Shown here in pieces: positions 49,334-59,617 of a stretch of 64,000 nucleotides of DNA; position 1 is the stretch's first letter, and each line of letters opens with the position of its first letter. The stretch spans positions 2,542,001 to 2,606,000 of the forward strand of contig NZ_UHIY01000001.1 of the NCBI RefSeq assembly GCF_900460525.1. Direction: 5' to 3'. Source of the DNA: Yersinia kristensenii. Lineage in GTDB: Bacteria; Pseudomonadota; Gammaproteobacteria; Enterobacterales; Enterobacteriaceae. Under the pieces are notes generated by a model. That model was not told where the DNA came from, did no database searches, and saw nothing but the letters and a program-made list of their open reading frames with translations. The translations under genes and the position numbers were made by a program.

Positions 49334-52300
49334 ATGAGCAGCAGATTTCACCATCCATATTCTTTACCCTTTTCTTTGCCGGTTTCTTTGTCAACAGGCG
49401 CGTTTTTATTACGTCTACAAATAATCATTACCCTGCTTATAATTGCATTGCTATTTTCGCCGTCACTTTTCGCTGCTGGAATGAATATAGATGTGCCGAC
49501 GCGCAATGACGTGCTGAGCCAACTAGATGCATTATCAAAGCAAAAAATACTGTCGCCAGCTGAAAAGTTATCGCAACAGGATCTGACTAAAACGCTGGAA
49601 TACCTTGATATTATTGAGCGTACTAAGCAGGAAGCGAGCCAACTTAGACAACAATTAGCACAGGCCCCGGCGAAGTTACGGCAGGCAACGGAAGGGTTGG
49701 ATGCGCTTAAGAACAATTCAGCAGATACGCTGACTCGAGAGTCCTTGGCAAACTATTCATTGCGCCAGTTGGAATCACGTCTCAATGAAACTCTGGATGA
49801 CTTACAATCCGCCCAAGAAGACCTTTCAGCTTATAACAGCCAGCTAATTTCCCTGCAAACTCAACCAGAACGCGTGCAAAGTGCGATGTATAACGCATCG
49901 ATGCGTTTAATGCAGATTCGCAATCAACTCAATGGATTGGCTCCGAATCAAGAAGTTTTGCGGCCAGCCCAACAGCAAGCGCTATTGACTGAGCAAGTCA
50001 TGCTAAACGCGCAGCTGGATCTGCAACGTAAAAATCTGGAAGCTAACACGACGTTACAAGATTTGCTGCAAAAACAACGCGATTACACCACTGCGCACAT
50101 TAACCAACTGGAGCGTTATGTCCAAATACTGCAAGAGGTAGTCAGCGGAAAACGCTTAATTCTTTCAGAGAAGACAGCCAAAGAAGCGCAAGTCCCCGAT
50201 GATGCAACTGATATTCAGAATGATCCATTAGTCAGCCGCGAATTGGCGATTAATAAAGAGTTGAGCCAGCAGTTGATTAATGCCACTAAAGAAGGCAACA
50301 CACTGGTACAACAGAATATCAGAGTTAAAAACTGGCTGGATCGTGCTCTGCAGTCTGAACGCAATTTAAAGGAGCAAATTACCGTTTTACGCGGCAGCTT
50401 GCTGCTTTCTCGTATCCTCTACCAGCAGCAGCTCAATTTGCCGACCTCCGGTTTAATTACCAATATGGGGCCGCGCATTGCCGATTTGCGCCTCGAACAA
50501 TTTGAAATTAATCAGCAGCGAGATCAGTTATTTCAAGGGGATGACTACATTCAATCCTTGATGACGGACAGTAAAGAGAAAGTCAGCCCTGATGTAGAAG
50601 ACGCGTTGGGGCAGATAGTTGATATTCGACGTGAACTCCTGGACCAGCTGAATAAGCAGCTAGGTAACCAACTGACACTGGCGATTAATCTGCAAATTAA
50701 TCAGCAGCAATTATTGAGTGTCAATGAGTCACTGCAGCATACGTTGACACAACAAATATTTTGGGTCAGTAGCAATAAACCCATGGATTGGTCTTGGCTG
50801 AAAGCTTTGCCGAGTGCATTAAAAGCTGAACTGAGTAGTTTTCACTTCACCCTATCATGGGATGACGTATTAGCCGGTTTAATTAAGTCGTTGGTATTCC
50901 TGATACCGATGCTGATTGTGGTGGGGGTGATCCGATCTCGCTACAACATGATTAATAAATATTTAGATAGGTTGGCCTCTGACGTCGGGCAATTAAAGCA
51001 TGATAGCCAAATGCACACGCCTAAAGCCATTCTACTCACCTTGCTGAAGGTGTTGCCTGGGGCTTTGGTCATTTTGGGCGTAGGTTATTGGTGTTTACGT
51101 TCAGACTTCAATCTCAGCGATTTATTCTGGACCTTCTTCCAACGTCTGGCCCTATTCTGGCTGGTATTTGACCTGACATATCGCATGCTATCGCCTGGCG
51201 GCATCACTGAGCGGCACTTTATGATAGTGGCTGACCGATGTGCGCATTATCGACGTCAAATGGTGCGTTTGGGCGTTGCATTGCTGCCCGTTATCTTCTG
51301 GTCTGCCTTGGGGGAAAAAAGCCCACTTCGCTTGGTAGATGACGTTATCGGGCAGGTTGTTATTGTCATTGCATTGGCACTCTTGGCCTTGTTTGTCTAT
51401 CCATTCTGCCGTGATAGCTGGCGTGAGAAAGACTCTCATGCGGTACGATTAGTGATAGTGACGGCAATAGCGGGAACACCGATCATATTGATCGGATTAA
51501 TGATTGCCGGATATTTCTACACCACACTGCAACTGGCTGGCCGCTGGATTGATAGCCTCTATTTATTATTTTTGTGGAATATCGTTTATCTGACCGCTAT
51601 TCGTGGATTAGGGGTTGCAGCGCGGCGCTTGGCTTACCGTCGCGCCATCGCTCGGCGACAAAATCTGGTGAAAGAGGGCGCAGAAGGAGGGGAGCCGGTA
51701 GAAGAACCCCCATTGGCATTGGAACAAATTAACCAGCAATCATTACGTTTGACGACTATGGTTCTGTTCCTGATTTTCGCCACCTGTTTCTACGCAATCT
51801 GGGCTGATTTGATAACAGTTATCTCCTATTTAGACAGCATCTCTTTGTGGCATTACACCACCACCGTGGCGGGGGCGAGTGTCGTGCAGTCTGTCACATT
51901 GGGAAATATGCTAGTGGCTTTAATGGCATTAGTGGTTGCTTATATTCTGACTCGCAACCTACCTGGCTTGCTTGAAGTGGTGATATTGTCGCGGCTACAA
52001 CTGCGCCAAGGGACTTCTTACGCCATTACCACCATTTTGACTTATCTGATCACTGCTGTTGGTGCGATTACTGCACTTAGCTCACTTGGGGTTTCGTGGG
52101 ATAAATTACAGTGGTTGGTCGCGGCTCTGTCAGTTGGTTTGGGATTCGGCTTGCAGGAAATTTTTGCCAACTTTGTCTCTGGTTTGATTATTTTGTTCGA
52201 ACGGCCTGTGCGTATCGGCGATACCATTACTATCGGTACTTTCTCTGGTAATGTTAACAAAATACGAATTCGTGCTACTACAATCACCGATTTTGACCGT

Positions 52301-52795
52301 AAAGAAGTGATTATTCCGAATAAGGCCTTTGTAACCGAGCGGTTGATCAACTGGTCTCTATCCGATACCGTCACCCGAATTATTATTAAAGTCGGGGTTG
52401 CGTATGGCTCTGATTTAGCAAAAGTAAAAGAAATATTGCTAAAAGCAGCCCATGAAAACCCACGGGTGATGACAGACCCTGAACCTCATGTGTTCTTCCT
52501 TAATTTTGGTGCCAGCACCCTTGATCATGAGTTGCGTGTGTATGTGCGTGAATTACGAGACCGTAGTTATACGGTGGATGAATTGAATAGCAGGATTGAT
52601 AAGCTATGCCGTGAGAATGACATTAATATTGCATTCAATCAGTTAGATGTTTATTTACACAAGCCCGACGGGACTGAAATTCAGGAAGTAAGTCGGCCGT
52701 TTGATACCAAAGAATTGCCCTCAGCACCGTCTAAAGATTCTGCAATCGGGGATACTAAACCTGATTTACCGGATATCAATAAGCCACTTGCTTAA
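49334..52795 (+). CDS. mscK: Potassium-dependent mechanosensitive channel MscK
   Basis: A 1153-residue MscS-like channel with a signal sequence, a long periplasmic coiled-coil domain (about residues 50-480, rich in Gln and Leu), then about 11 helices, with the MscS core at the C terminus (WLVAALSVGLGFGLQEIFAN is the pore-lining helix, followed by FERPVRIGDTITIG). It opens under membrane tension with external potassium and protects cells from hypo-osmotic shock. The N terminus has about 30 more residues than E. coli MscK; an internal start cannot be excluded. Confidence 0.95.
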   Translation: MSSRFHHPYSLPFSLPVSLSTGAFLLRLQIIITLLIIALLFSPSLFAAGMNIDVPTRNDVLSQLDALSKQKILSPAEKLSQQDLTKTLEYLDIIERTKQEASQLRQQLAQAPAKLRQATEGLDALKNNSADTLTRESLANYSLRQLESRLNETLDDLQSAQEDLSAYNSQLISLQTQPERVQSAMYNASMRLMQIRNQLNGLAPNQEVLRPAQQQALLTEQVMLNAQLDLQRKNLEANTTLQDLLQKQRDYTTAHINQLERYVQILQEVVSGKRLILSEKTAKEAQVPDDATDIQNDPLVSRELAINKELSQQLINATKEGNTLVQQNIRVKNWLDRALQSERNLKEQITVLRGSLLLSRILYQQQLNLPTSGLITNMGPRIADLRLEQFEINQQRDQLFQGDDYIQSLMTDSKEKVSPDVEDALGQIVDIRRELLDQLNKQLGNQLTLAINLQINQQQLLSVNESLQHTLTQQIFWVSSNKPMDWSWLKALPSALKAELSSFHFTLSWDDVLAGLIKSLVFLIPMLIVVGVIRSRYNMINKYLDRLASDVGQLKHDSQMHTPKAILLTLLKVLPGALVILGVGYWCLRSDFNLSDLFWTFFQRLALFWLVFDLTYRMLSPGGITERHFMIVADRCAHYRRQMVRLGVALLPVIFWSALGEKSPLRLVDDVIGQVVIVIALALLALFVYPFCRDSWREKDSHAVRLVIVTAIAGTPIILIGLMIAGYFYTTLQLAGRWIDSLYLLFLWNIVYLTAIRGLGVAARRLAYRRAIARRQNLVKEGAEGGEPVEEPPLALEQINQQSLRLTTMVLFLIFATCFYAIWADLITVISYLDSISLWHYTTTVAGASVVQSVTLGNMLVALMALVVAYILTRNLPGLLEVVILSRLQLRQGTSYAITTILTYLITAVGAITALSSLGVSWDKLQWLVAALSVGLGFGLQEIFANFVSGLIILFERPVRIGDTITIGTFSGNVNKIRIRATTITDFDRKEVIIPNKAFVTERLINWSLSDTVTRIIIKVGVAYGSDLAKVKEILLKAAHENPRVMTDPEPHVFFLNFGASTLDHELRVYVRELRDRSYTVDELNSRIDKLCRENDINIAFNQLDVYLHKPDGTEIQEVSRPFDTKELPSAPSKDSAIGDTKPDLPDINKPLA

Positions 52796-52902
52796 GGCTA
52801 TCTGACGGGTGAGATTGATAAACTCAATAACTCGCCTTGCAATGATTCACAGCAAGGCGATATCCGCTCGTATCGCCTCGGTTGCACCTCAAAACAAGCT
52901 GG

Positions 52903-53058
52903 TTAATCAGAGACTTGATTACGCAACTTGCGCTGATAATCAAGTTGCACGATAGCCAATGCTGCCAATGCCGTTTCCGGCGCTATCTCATTGCATTCCA
53001 GCAAGTAGATAAGATCTACTGCCAGTTGCAGTTCTGGTGATGCTTTTTCAACTGACAT
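52903..53058 (-). CDS. rsmS: RsmS (YbaM), small DUF2496 protein
   Basis: A 51-residue protein, readable on the minus strand as MSVEKASPELQLAVDLIYLL, then ECNEIAPETALAALAIVQLD, ending in YQRKLRNQVSD. It matches YbaM/RsmS of enterobacteria, which in Pectobacterium is reported as a regulator of secondary metabolism. It stands between mscK and priC, as in E. coli. A divergent ERIC repeat lies upstream. Confidence 0.9.
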   Translation of the reverse strand: MSVEKASPELQLAVDLIYLLECNEIAPETALAALAIVQLDYQRKLRNQVSD

Positions 53059-53144
53059 AATCTGGCCAATATTTGATTTTCGGTGAGTTAGAAAAGCCGG
53101 GTGAGGATACCTTGCTGCCGGTTTCCACCTGACTTGATTTCAAT

Positions 53145-53273
53145 CCATCTACCTAATAGATTTCAAGCAGTACAACGGGGGCAAGTGAAAGAGCCCGATA
53201 AGCTCACATAAACAAGGGACTTGGGATATTGAGTCCTGTCAGCACACCTGCAACTTGAAACACGGTAGATATA
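53145..53273 (+). repeat. Diverged ERIC-like repeat between rsmS and priC
   Basis: About 129 bases with the ERIC plan but low similarity: CTACCTAATAGATTTCAAG at the left, GAGCCCGATAAGCTCAC in the middle, and CACACCTGCAACTTGAAA before CGGTAGATATA at the right. The outer 12 bases are inverted repeats. Confidence 0.65.
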
Positions 53274-53334
53274 AAACATTATAGAAAAGTATTCGCTATC
53301 GAAACCCTAATGATTCAAAAAATGTGATAAATAT

Positions 53335-53871
53335 TCAAAAACCGTTCTCTTTTTTCTCAATACTGCGTTCTATTTTTATCAACGCCTGTCGGCAACGCAT
53401 TAAACGTCCCTCTAATGCGGCAAGTTCTTTCTGTATTTTTTGCTGTTCAGTTAATAAATTTTGCTTACCCAGTTGGTTCTCTCTGTCCTGAATCATAGAC
53501 AGTATTCGCCGCTCATAATCTTGATGTTCAGCCAGCTTATGGTAAGGATCTAGCTTATTATACTTGGGCTCAGGATTGGATTTTCTTAGCTTCTGTGTCG
53601 CTAACTCTCTTTGTAAGGCGGAGATTTGTGCAACCAACTTCTCAGCCAAGAAAGCGACCTGCTGTGTGCGATTGTCTGCAACGACCTGTTTCAGCTGGGC
53701 CATGTTTTTATGCACTTCCAGTAAATAATCGCGAAAACGGTTACCATGATTACCAAATAAATTCAGGTCAAAACGCGCTTGCTGAGACGGAGTATTGGCT
53801 TGTGGGCCAACTTGTGCCGACAATGCCTCTATTTGGCTTTCAAGCACCTGCAATAGCTTTTCTGTACTCAT
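53335..53871 (-). CDS. priC: Primosomal replication protein N'' (PriC)
   Basis: A 178-residue helical protein (MSTEKLLQVLESQIEALSAQ; RFDLNLFGNHGNRFRDYLLE; YHKLAEHQDYERRI) that restarts stalled replication forks with Rep or PriA and loads DnaB. The frame extends to 53931 (198 residues), but the ATG at 53871 gives the family start. Its C terminus is a charged coiled coil. Confidence 0.93.
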   Translation of the reverse strand: MSTEKLLQVLESQIEALSAQVGPQANTPSQQARFDLNLFGNHGNRFRDYLLEVHKNMAQLKQVVADNRTQQVAFLAEKLVAQISALQRELATQKLRKSNPEPKYNKLDPYHKLAEHQDYERRILSMIQDRENQLGKQNLLTEQQKIQKELAALEGRLMRCRQALIKIERSIEKKENGF

Positions 53872-54045
53872 GGCGCTTCTCCCGAAGATCTTTCCGCCAG
53901 CTTGCCTTTGAATGCCAGTGGTTACAAGCAAGGTGATGGTTAAAACGGTATTTTGAACGAATAATGCTAAGAATACCTATTGATGCTAATGAGAGCATGC
54001 GTTAATGATAAAGGCACATTAATGAATGTATAATAAAGGGCGTTT

Positions 54046-54426
54046 ATGTCTCGTTGGTTGTTGATAACTTTAGGTTGGCTCGCCGTGGTTTTGGCCACCT
54101 TAGGTATCGTGCTTCCTCTTTTACCCACTACGCCGTTTTTGCTACTGGCTGCATGGTGTTTTGCGCGTTCCTCTCCCCGTTTTCATCATTGGCTGCTCCA
54201 TCGTTCATGGTTTGGTGGTTATATACGCACCTGGCAACAACATCGAGCTTTGCCTCCCGGCGTTAAATGGAAAGCAATATTGGTCACTGTCCTCACTTTT
54301 GCCGTTTCACTTTGGCTGGTGAAAATTTGGTGGGTCAGAAGCCTCTTGCTGGTGATATTAACGCTATTATTGATATTTATGTTGCGGATGCCAGTTATTG
54401 ACCTATCGCAACAAAAAAGGCACTGA
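54046..54426 (+). CDS. ybaN: YbaN-family inner-membrane protein (DUF454)
   Basis: A 126-residue protein with four predicted helices and the DUF454 signature GIVLPLLPTTPFLLLAAWCFARSSP (residues 20-44, abbreviated GIVLPLLPTTPFLLLAAWC). A TATAAT -10 and AAAGGG ribosome site precede the ATG. It has the same place in E. coli. Function unknown. Confidence 0.92.
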   Translation: MSRWLLITLGWLAVVLATLGIVLPLLPTTPFLLLAAWCFARSSPRFHHWLLHRSWFGGYIRTWQQHRALPPGVKWKAILVTVLTFAVSLWLVKIWWVRSLLLVILTLLLIFMLRMPVIDLSQQKRH

Positions 54427-54525
54427 GTTGTTCACATCAGTTGCATTTTAATGCCAGTTTGCATAAATTTGAGCGTTTTCGTGCGCGGGATCTTCCCTCG
54501 TTGCGTCCTTAGCGTTAGGGGCGCA

Positions 54526-54570
54526 GTCATTTACTCTATCGAAGTGTTATGAGTCGATAGAATGAGTGAC
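54526..54570 (+). other. Long hairpin upstream of apt
   Basis: Two 17-base arms (GTCATTTACTCTATCGA and TCGATAGAATGAGTGAC) around an 11-base loop are complementary at 14 positions, with the remaining three near the base. It ends 70 bases before the apt ATG and has no T-tail, so it is not a normal terminator. It could be a structured leader or a protein site. Confidence 0.6.
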
Positions 54571-54640
54571 TCAATTGATGCCATTTTAACATCGATTGGC
54601 CGCGCTTTAGTATGTACAGCAGTTTTATCAGGCACAAATT

Positions 54641-55204
54641 ATGACCGCTACTGCACCTAATACAGCACAACAGCTTGAATATATTAAAAACAGTATCAAA
54701 ACTATCCCCGACTATCCGAAAACGGGAATACTGTTCCGTGATGTGACCAGCTTGCTGGAAGATCCATTAGCCTACGCTGCCAGCATTGAGCTGCTGACTG
54801 AACGTTATCTGGATAAGGGCGTGACTAAAGTCGTGGGTACTGAAGCCCGTGGTTTTTTGTTTGGCGCGCCAGTAGCTTTGTCTCTTGGGGTTGGTTTTGT
54901 TCCAGTCCGTAAGCCCGGCAAGTTACCACGTGCAACCATCAGTGAAAGCTATGAGTTAGAATACGGTACTGACAAACTTGAAATTCATACCGACAGCATT
55001 CAACCGGGCGATAAAGTCCTGGTTATTGATGATTTGCTGGCTACTGGTGGGACGATTGAAGCCACGGTTAAACTCATTCGCCGATTAGGTGGTGAAGTGA
55101 CTGATGCTGCGTTTGTGATTAATTTACACGATCTGGGGGGCGAGGATCGCCTGAACCAACAAGGGATTACTTGTTACAGCTTGGTTGATTTCGACGGCCA
55201 TTAA
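54641..55204 (+). CDS. apt: Adenine phosphoribosyltransferase
   Basis: A 187-residue purine salvage enzyme that makes AMP from adenine and PRPP. The PRPP-binding motif [13 protein letters not shown] is near residues 127-139, and the family segment [15 protein letters not shown] is near 67. In E. coli dnaX follows at once; here 6.4 kb separate them, occupied by a CDI locus. Confidence 0.97.
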   Translation: MTATAPNTAQQLEYIKNSIKTIPDYPKTGILFRDVTSLLEDPLAYAASIELLTERYLDKGVTKVVGTEARGFLFGAPVALSLGVGFVPVRKPGKLPRATISESYELEYGTDKLEIHTDSIQPGDKVLVIDDLLATGGTIEATVKLIRRLGGEVTDAAFVINLHDLGGEDRLNQQGITCYSLVDFDGH

Positions 55205-55819
55205 TTGTAATGAAAATATCAGCCTCGCTGTCGGTAGTGGGGCTGAGTGAATATGCCCCTATCTGATTCAATTTATCTGGCGTTAATGCTTCTGGCAATT
55301 ATCCTAATTGACTGTTTTTATATTAAATATAAAAATACTTATGATTTTGGTTCAATGTCATTGAGCTTCATTAGCACCAGAATTTAAATAGGCAGTTTCT
55401 CTTCTATCTCCTCGTGCAAGTTTTTCCTAAATACCAAGACTTAAAAATTAAAAATAAAGATACGCCACTGCAACTGAAATCAACCCAGCTTGCACAGCAA
55501 TATATTGCCATTAATTTTCTGGGCAAGAGGGCGTACTGGATGATATAACCCATTGAAGTATAAGTGAATAATTAAAATAACCGTGTAATATTCATTGAAA
55601 ACATTATTTCCTATCCTATAAGATTAATTAATTCACATTAAAATAGGATATTTCATACAAAAACACTCGAACTGTATGATATTTCCTACAGAATACATGA
55701 GTTATTTCTTGTATATATATTATATTGTATGAAATTATTGTAAATAACTTATATACAGTCATAATGCGGCGAAATTTTATTCTATTCATTTATTCTGCCC
55801 CAGCCGGGCAAATGAGGAT
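55205..55819. other. AT-rich gap between apt and cdiB with two short reading frames
   Basis: A 615-base, very AT-rich region that holds the cdiB promoter. Two short frames stand in it: 55253-55387 (44 codons; MPLSDSIYLALMLLAIILID is a hydrophobic start) and 55414-55548 (44 codons from a GTG; contains FPKYQDLKIKNKD and ends FLGKRAYWMI). Neither has a strong ribosome-binding site or a family I know. They may be remnants of genes lost when the CDI locus came in. Confidence 0.45.
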
Positions 55820-57517
55820 ATGCCTGTGCTGCGCGCCCATTATTTTATATTAATCTCTAGTGTGTTATTCCCAGCCATCATTGTTTCACCCTCTGGTAAA
55901 AGTGCTGAACCTGCTGCTCTTAAACAACAAAGTATTCATCAACAGGAACGGCAACGGGCACTGGAAGAGCGTTTGGCCCCCTCAGCGCCGGATGTACGCT
56001 TATCTGCTCCACCAGTCTCTTCAGGCCGACTCACTTTCCCGGTGGAGACCCCTTGCTTTGTCATCGACCATATTACCCTCAGCGGAACCGAGCCGTTACC
56101 TCGCTGGTTACCACTGCAACGACTTGCCGATCAAGCACAAGGTCAATGTTTGGGGGGACAGGGCATAAATCTGCTGATGAGCCAGATGCAAAACCGCCTG
56201 ATTGATCACGGCTATGTCACTACCCGAGTGCTGGCCCCGCAGCAGGATTTGAACAGTGGTACGCTGGCGCTACAAGTGGTGCCCGGCAAAATACGTCATG
56301 TTGAGCTGACACCCGACAGTGACCGCCATGTTACGCTGTTCAGTGCTTTCCCCGCCCGCCCCGGTAACCTGTTGGATTTACGTGATATTGAGCAAGGGCT
56401 GGAAAACCTACAGCGCGTCCCCACCGTGCAAGCCAGCATGGAGTTGATCCCCGGAGAGGCCCCCGGCGAGACCGACATCGCCTTGAGTTGGCAACAGAAC
56501 AAAATGTGGCGGTTGGCCGCTTCGCTGGATGACTCTGGCACCCGCAGCACTGGCCGCTATCAAGGCGGCGCGACCCTATTTCTGGATAATCCGCTCTCTC
56601 TGAGTGACCTGTTTTATGTCTCTGCCGGTGGCTCAATAAAAAATCGCGGCAATAAAGGCACCAATAACCTGACCGGCCATTACTCACTCCCCTTCGGCTA
56701 CTGGACTGTCGGCATGACCGCCAGCAGCTATGACTATCACCAGACAGTGGCGGGTCTCAATGGCGATTACGGCTATCGCGGCGAAAGTGAAAATGTATCG
56801 CTACAACTTAGCCGCCTATTGCACCGCAATGCCAGCCAGAAAACCACTCTGATCTACGATGTACTGACTCGCTCGTCGAAAAACTACATCAATGATACCG
56901 AAGTGGAAGTGCAACGTCGCCGCACCTCGGCCTGGCGTGTTGGTTTAGAGCATCGCCACTTTATCTCGCAAGCCATACTGGACGCGGGTGTCAGCTACCA
57001 GCGCGGTACCCGCTGGTTTGGTGCAGTGCCAGCACAAGAAGAGTATGTCGGCGAAGCCACTGCTCTCAGCAAAATTCTGCGGCTGAATGCGCAACTGGAT
57101 ATTCCTTTTGCCATCCAAAAACAAAACTTCCATTACAACCTGCAATACCAGCGGCAAAGCACCAACACGCCACTGACGCCACAGGATCAATTCAGTATCG
57201 GTGGCCGCTGGACGGTGCGCGGTTTTGATGGCGAACGCACACTAAATGCTGATCGCGGCTGGACGGTACGCAATGATCTCGGCTGGTATACCCCGTTGCC
57301 GGGGCATGAGCTGTATGTCGGCGTGGATTACGGCGAGGTCGGTGGCCGCAGTGATCCTTACTTACTGGGCCACCATCTGGCGGGTGCGGCTTTGGGTGTG
57401 CGTGGCAACGTGCTCAATACCCGCTATGACCTGTTTGCGGGCAAACCGCTGTCTAAACCCGATGGCTTCAAAACCGACTCGATAACCCTGGGCTTTAACC
57501 TGAACTGGCAATACTGA
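55820..57517 (+). CDS. cdiB: Two-partner secretion outer-membrane transporter (CdiB/ShlB/FhaC family)
   Basis: A 565-residue Omp85-type exporter that is complete. After a signal peptide of about 30 residues there is an N-terminal plug helix and linker, two POTRA domains (about 75-230; the first starts [17 protein letters not shown]) and a 16-strand barrel with the loop-6 VRGF motif at residues 466-469. It ends in Trp-Gln-Tyr, typical of barrel proteins. Such proteins export one TpsA partner whose TPS domain they recognise. That partner, the neighbouring cdiA, has lost its TPS domain here. GAGG lies six bases before the ATG. GC content is clearly higher than in the gap upstream. Confidence 0.92.
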   Translation: MPVLRAHYFILISSVLFPAIIVSPSGKSAEPAALKQQSIHQQERQRALEERLAPSAPDVRLSAPPVSSGRLTFPVETPCFVIDHITLSGTEPLPRWLPLQRLADQAQGQCLGGQGINLLMSQMQNRLIDHGYVTTRVLAPQQDLNSGTLALQVVPGKIRHVELTPDSDRHVTLFSAFPARPGNLLDLRDIEQGLENLQRVPTVQASMELIPGEAPGETDIALSWQQNKMWRLAASLDDSGTRSTGRYQGGATLFLDNPLSLSDLFYVSAGGSIKNRGNKGTNNLTGHYSLPFGYWTVGMTASSYDYHQTVAGLNGDYGYRGESENVSLQLSRLLHRNASQKTTLIYDVLTRSSKNYINDTEVEVQRRRTSAWRVGLEHRHFISQAILDAGVSYQRGTRWFGAVPAQEEYVGEATALSKILRLNAQLDIPFAIQKQNFHYNLQYQRQSTNTPLTPQDQFSIGGRWTVRGFDGERTLNADRGWTVRNDLGWYTPLPGHELYVGVDYGEVGGRSDPYLLGHHLAGAALGVRGNVLNTRYDLFAGKPLSKPDGFKTDSITLGFNLNWQY

Positions 57518-57553
57518 TGCGCCTTATTAACCCTTTAGCTGTTGAGAATGACC

Positions 57554-59617
57554 ATGAATAAGAATCTGTACCGTATGGTCGGTGTCAGCGCCTCATTAGG
57601 CTCACAAAAATCGTCCTCGCAGCAGCATCAGGAACAGACCAGTGTGACTGGCTCGACCCTGACCGCGGGCAACAACCTGACGGTGACAGCCACCGGTGAC
57701 GGGAACAGCGGCGATATTCTGGTGCAAGGCAGCCAGCTTAAAGCTGGCGGCGATACCACCTTAGACGCCGCCCGTGACTTGCTATTACTCGGTGCCGCCA
57801 ACACGCAAAAAACTGACGGCAGTAACAGCAGCAGCGGCGGCAGCGTAGGGGTCAGTCTCGGCCTGAATGGTGCCAGCAGTGGCCTGAGCATCTTTGCCAA
57901 CGCCAATAAGGGCCAGGGCAATGAGCACGGCAACGGCACCAGCTGGACGGAAACCACCCTCGACAGCGGCGGTACCCTGTCGCTAAACAGCGGCCGCGAT
58001 ACTTCACTCATCGGCGCTCAGGCCAGCGGCGAAAGCGTCAAGGTGGATGTCGGCCGCGACCTGCTGCTGCAAAGCCAGCAAGACAGCGATAACTATGATG
58101 CGAAGCAGACCAGCACCAGCGGTGGCGTCAGTGTCGCGGCGGGTGGTGGTGGCTCGGCCAACCTCAGCATGAGTCAGGACAAACTGCACAGCAACTATGA
58201 CTCGGTGCAGGAGCAGACCGGCATCTTTGCGGGTAAAGGCGGTTTTGATATCACCGTCGGCGAGCATACTCAGCTGGATGGCGCAGTGATTGCCAGCACC
58301 GCAGACCAGAGTAAAAACAGTCTGGACACCGGCACGCTCGGCTTCAGTGACATTGAAAATAAAGCCGATTTTAAAGCGGAACATCAGGGCGGCAGCCTGA
58401 GCACTGGCGGCCCGGTGGGGTCTGACCTGTTGAGCAATCTGGGCGGCGTGGTGTTGTCGGGGCTGGGCAATGACGGCCATGCCGAGGGCACCACTCAGGC
58501 GGCGATCTCGGAGGGCAGCATCACCATCCGCGATACCGATAAACAGCAGCAGAATGTCGATGACCTGAGCCGCGACACCGACCATGCCAACGGCAGCATC
58601 GGCCCAATATTTGATAAAGAGAAAGAGCAGAACCGGCTGAAAGAAGCGCAACTTATCGGCGAGATAGGCGGTCAGGCAATGGATATTGCGCGGACGCAGG
58701 GAGATATCCTCGGGCTTGAGGAAGCTTTGAAACGCCATCCTGAGTTGCAAGGCAATGTAGAAGCCTTGCGCGAAACACCCGAATATAAAGCCGAAATGCA
58801 GAAATACGGCACCGGCAGCGCACTGCAACAAGGGCTTCAGGCCGCCACCGCCGCTATCCAAGGTCTGGCGGGCGGGAATATGGCACAAGCACTGGCGGGG
58901 GCTTCTGCACCGTATCTGGCTGAGGTGATTAAGAAAAGCACCGGAGATAATCAGGCGGCCAATGCCATGGCCCACGCCGTATTGGGCGCTGTCACCGCCT
59001 ACGCCAGTGGCAACAGTGCGTTAGCGGGCGCGGCAGGTGCGGCTACCGCCGAGTTGATGGCCCCGGTTATCATCGCCGCCATGGGTTGGGATAAAAATAA
59101 TCTCAGCGAAGACCAGAAACAGACCGTCAGTGCGCTGGCCACACTGGCCGCAGGATTAGCCGGTGGATTGACCGGCGACAGCACCGCTGATACGGTTGCC
59201 GGTGCACAGGCTGGGAAAAATGCGGTTGAGAATAATGCGCTGGGTAATAAAAAGGGCTGCGGCCTGGATCCACTCGCATGTAGAGACCCATTGATAGAGG
59301 GCGGAGGTATTCGTGGTGGTGGCATATCAGCCAAAACACCTACGGGTTCAAAAGGAAATGTGCTGAAAGTTCAAGATGGATCTAATAGACCAACTACTAT
59401 TAACGATCGGCAATTTTCAGGACATGCTTTAGATCGCATGCAAAAACAAGGAATTACACCAAGTGTTGTAGAGAATGCTATCAAACCTGAAAATGCAGTT
59501 AAGGGAAAAGTACCAGGAACTACTGCATACCATGATAAAATGAATAATATTACGATAATAGTTAATGAAAATACTGGTCGGATAGTGACTGTTGATTTTG
59601 GGCTAATAAAACAATGA
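57554..59617 (+). CDS. cdiA: CdiA-family toxin protein with a large N-terminal deletion (headless)
   Basis: A 687-residue open frame. Residues 1-9 (MNKNLYRMV) are the usual first residues of a TpsA protein, but from residue 10 the text is FhaA/CdiA C-terminal repeat sequence ([34 protein letters not shown]). The Sec signal, the TPS domain and the receptor-binding region, usually more than 1500 residues, are missing. It continues into the pretoxin region (from about 375) and VENNALGNK (VENN at 558-561), then a toxin tail of about 120 residues. Export by CdiB is not expected. Start codons at 57542 (TTG) and 57548 are alternatives. It is 36 bases after cdiB and overlaps the immunity gene by ATGA. 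Confidence 0.85.
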   Translation: MNKNLYRMVGVSASLGSQKSSSQQHQEQTSVTGSTLTAGNNLTVTATGDGNSGDILVQGSQLKAGGDTTLDAARDLLLLGAANTQKTDGSNSSSGGSVGVSLGLNGASSGLSIFANANKGQGNEHGNGTSWTETTLDSGGTLSLNSGRDTSLIGAQASGESVKVDVGRDLLLQSQQDSDNYDAKQTSTSGGVSVAAGGGGSANLSMSQDKLHSNYDSVQEQTGIFAGKGGFDITVGEHTQLDGAVIASTADQSKNSLDTGTLGFSDIENKADFKAEHQGGSLSTGGPVGSDLLSNLGGVVLSGLGNDGHAEGTTQAAISEGSITIRDTDKQQQNVDDLSRDTDHANGSIGPIFDKEKEQNRLKEAQLIGEIGGQAMDIARTQGDILGLEEALKRHPELQGNVEALRETPEYKAEMQKYGTGSALQQGLQAATAAIQGLAGGNMAQALAGASAPYLAEVIKKSTGDNQAANAMAHAVLGAVTAYASGNSALAGAAGAATAELMAPVIIAAMGWDKNNLSEDQKQTVSALATLAAGLAGGLTGDSTADTVAGAQAGKNAVENNALGNKKGCGLDPLACRDPLIEGGGIRGGGISAKTPTGSKGNVLKVQDGSNRPTTINDRQFSGHALDRMQKQGITPSVVENAIKPENAVKGKVPGTTAYHDKMNNITIIVNENTGRIVTVDFGLIKQ
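57714..58686 (+). repeat. cdiA repeat region, copy 1 of a 973-bp direct duplication
   Basis: This stretch of the cdiA frame (from ATATTCTGGTGCAAGG to GGATAT) recurs at 60227-61199 at a constant offset of 2513 bases, so no net insertion or deletion separates the copies. See the second copy. Confidence 0.9.
59252..59617 (+). other. CdiA-CT toxin tail, putative RNase-like domain
   Basis: The tail after VENNALGNK (residues 567-687 of the CdiA frame). It begins with a Gly-rich linker and ends with a compact domain of about 75 residues ([41 protein letters not shown]). The pattern H-A-x-x-R-M followed by an alpha helix and a beta hairpin resembles DUF4258 and RelE/BECR-type nucleases; His624 and the following Arg are candidate catalytic residues. 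Its AT-rich codon use differs from the GC-rich repeats before it, as expected for an exchangeable CT module. The activity is not proven. Confidence 0.6.

Noticed and set aside
58004..58975. 323-codon open frame antisense to cdiA (and its copy at 60520-61278)
   Set aside because: It mirrors the GC-rich repeat coding strand, has no ribosome-binding site and no recognisable domain. The sense frame has clear family signatures.
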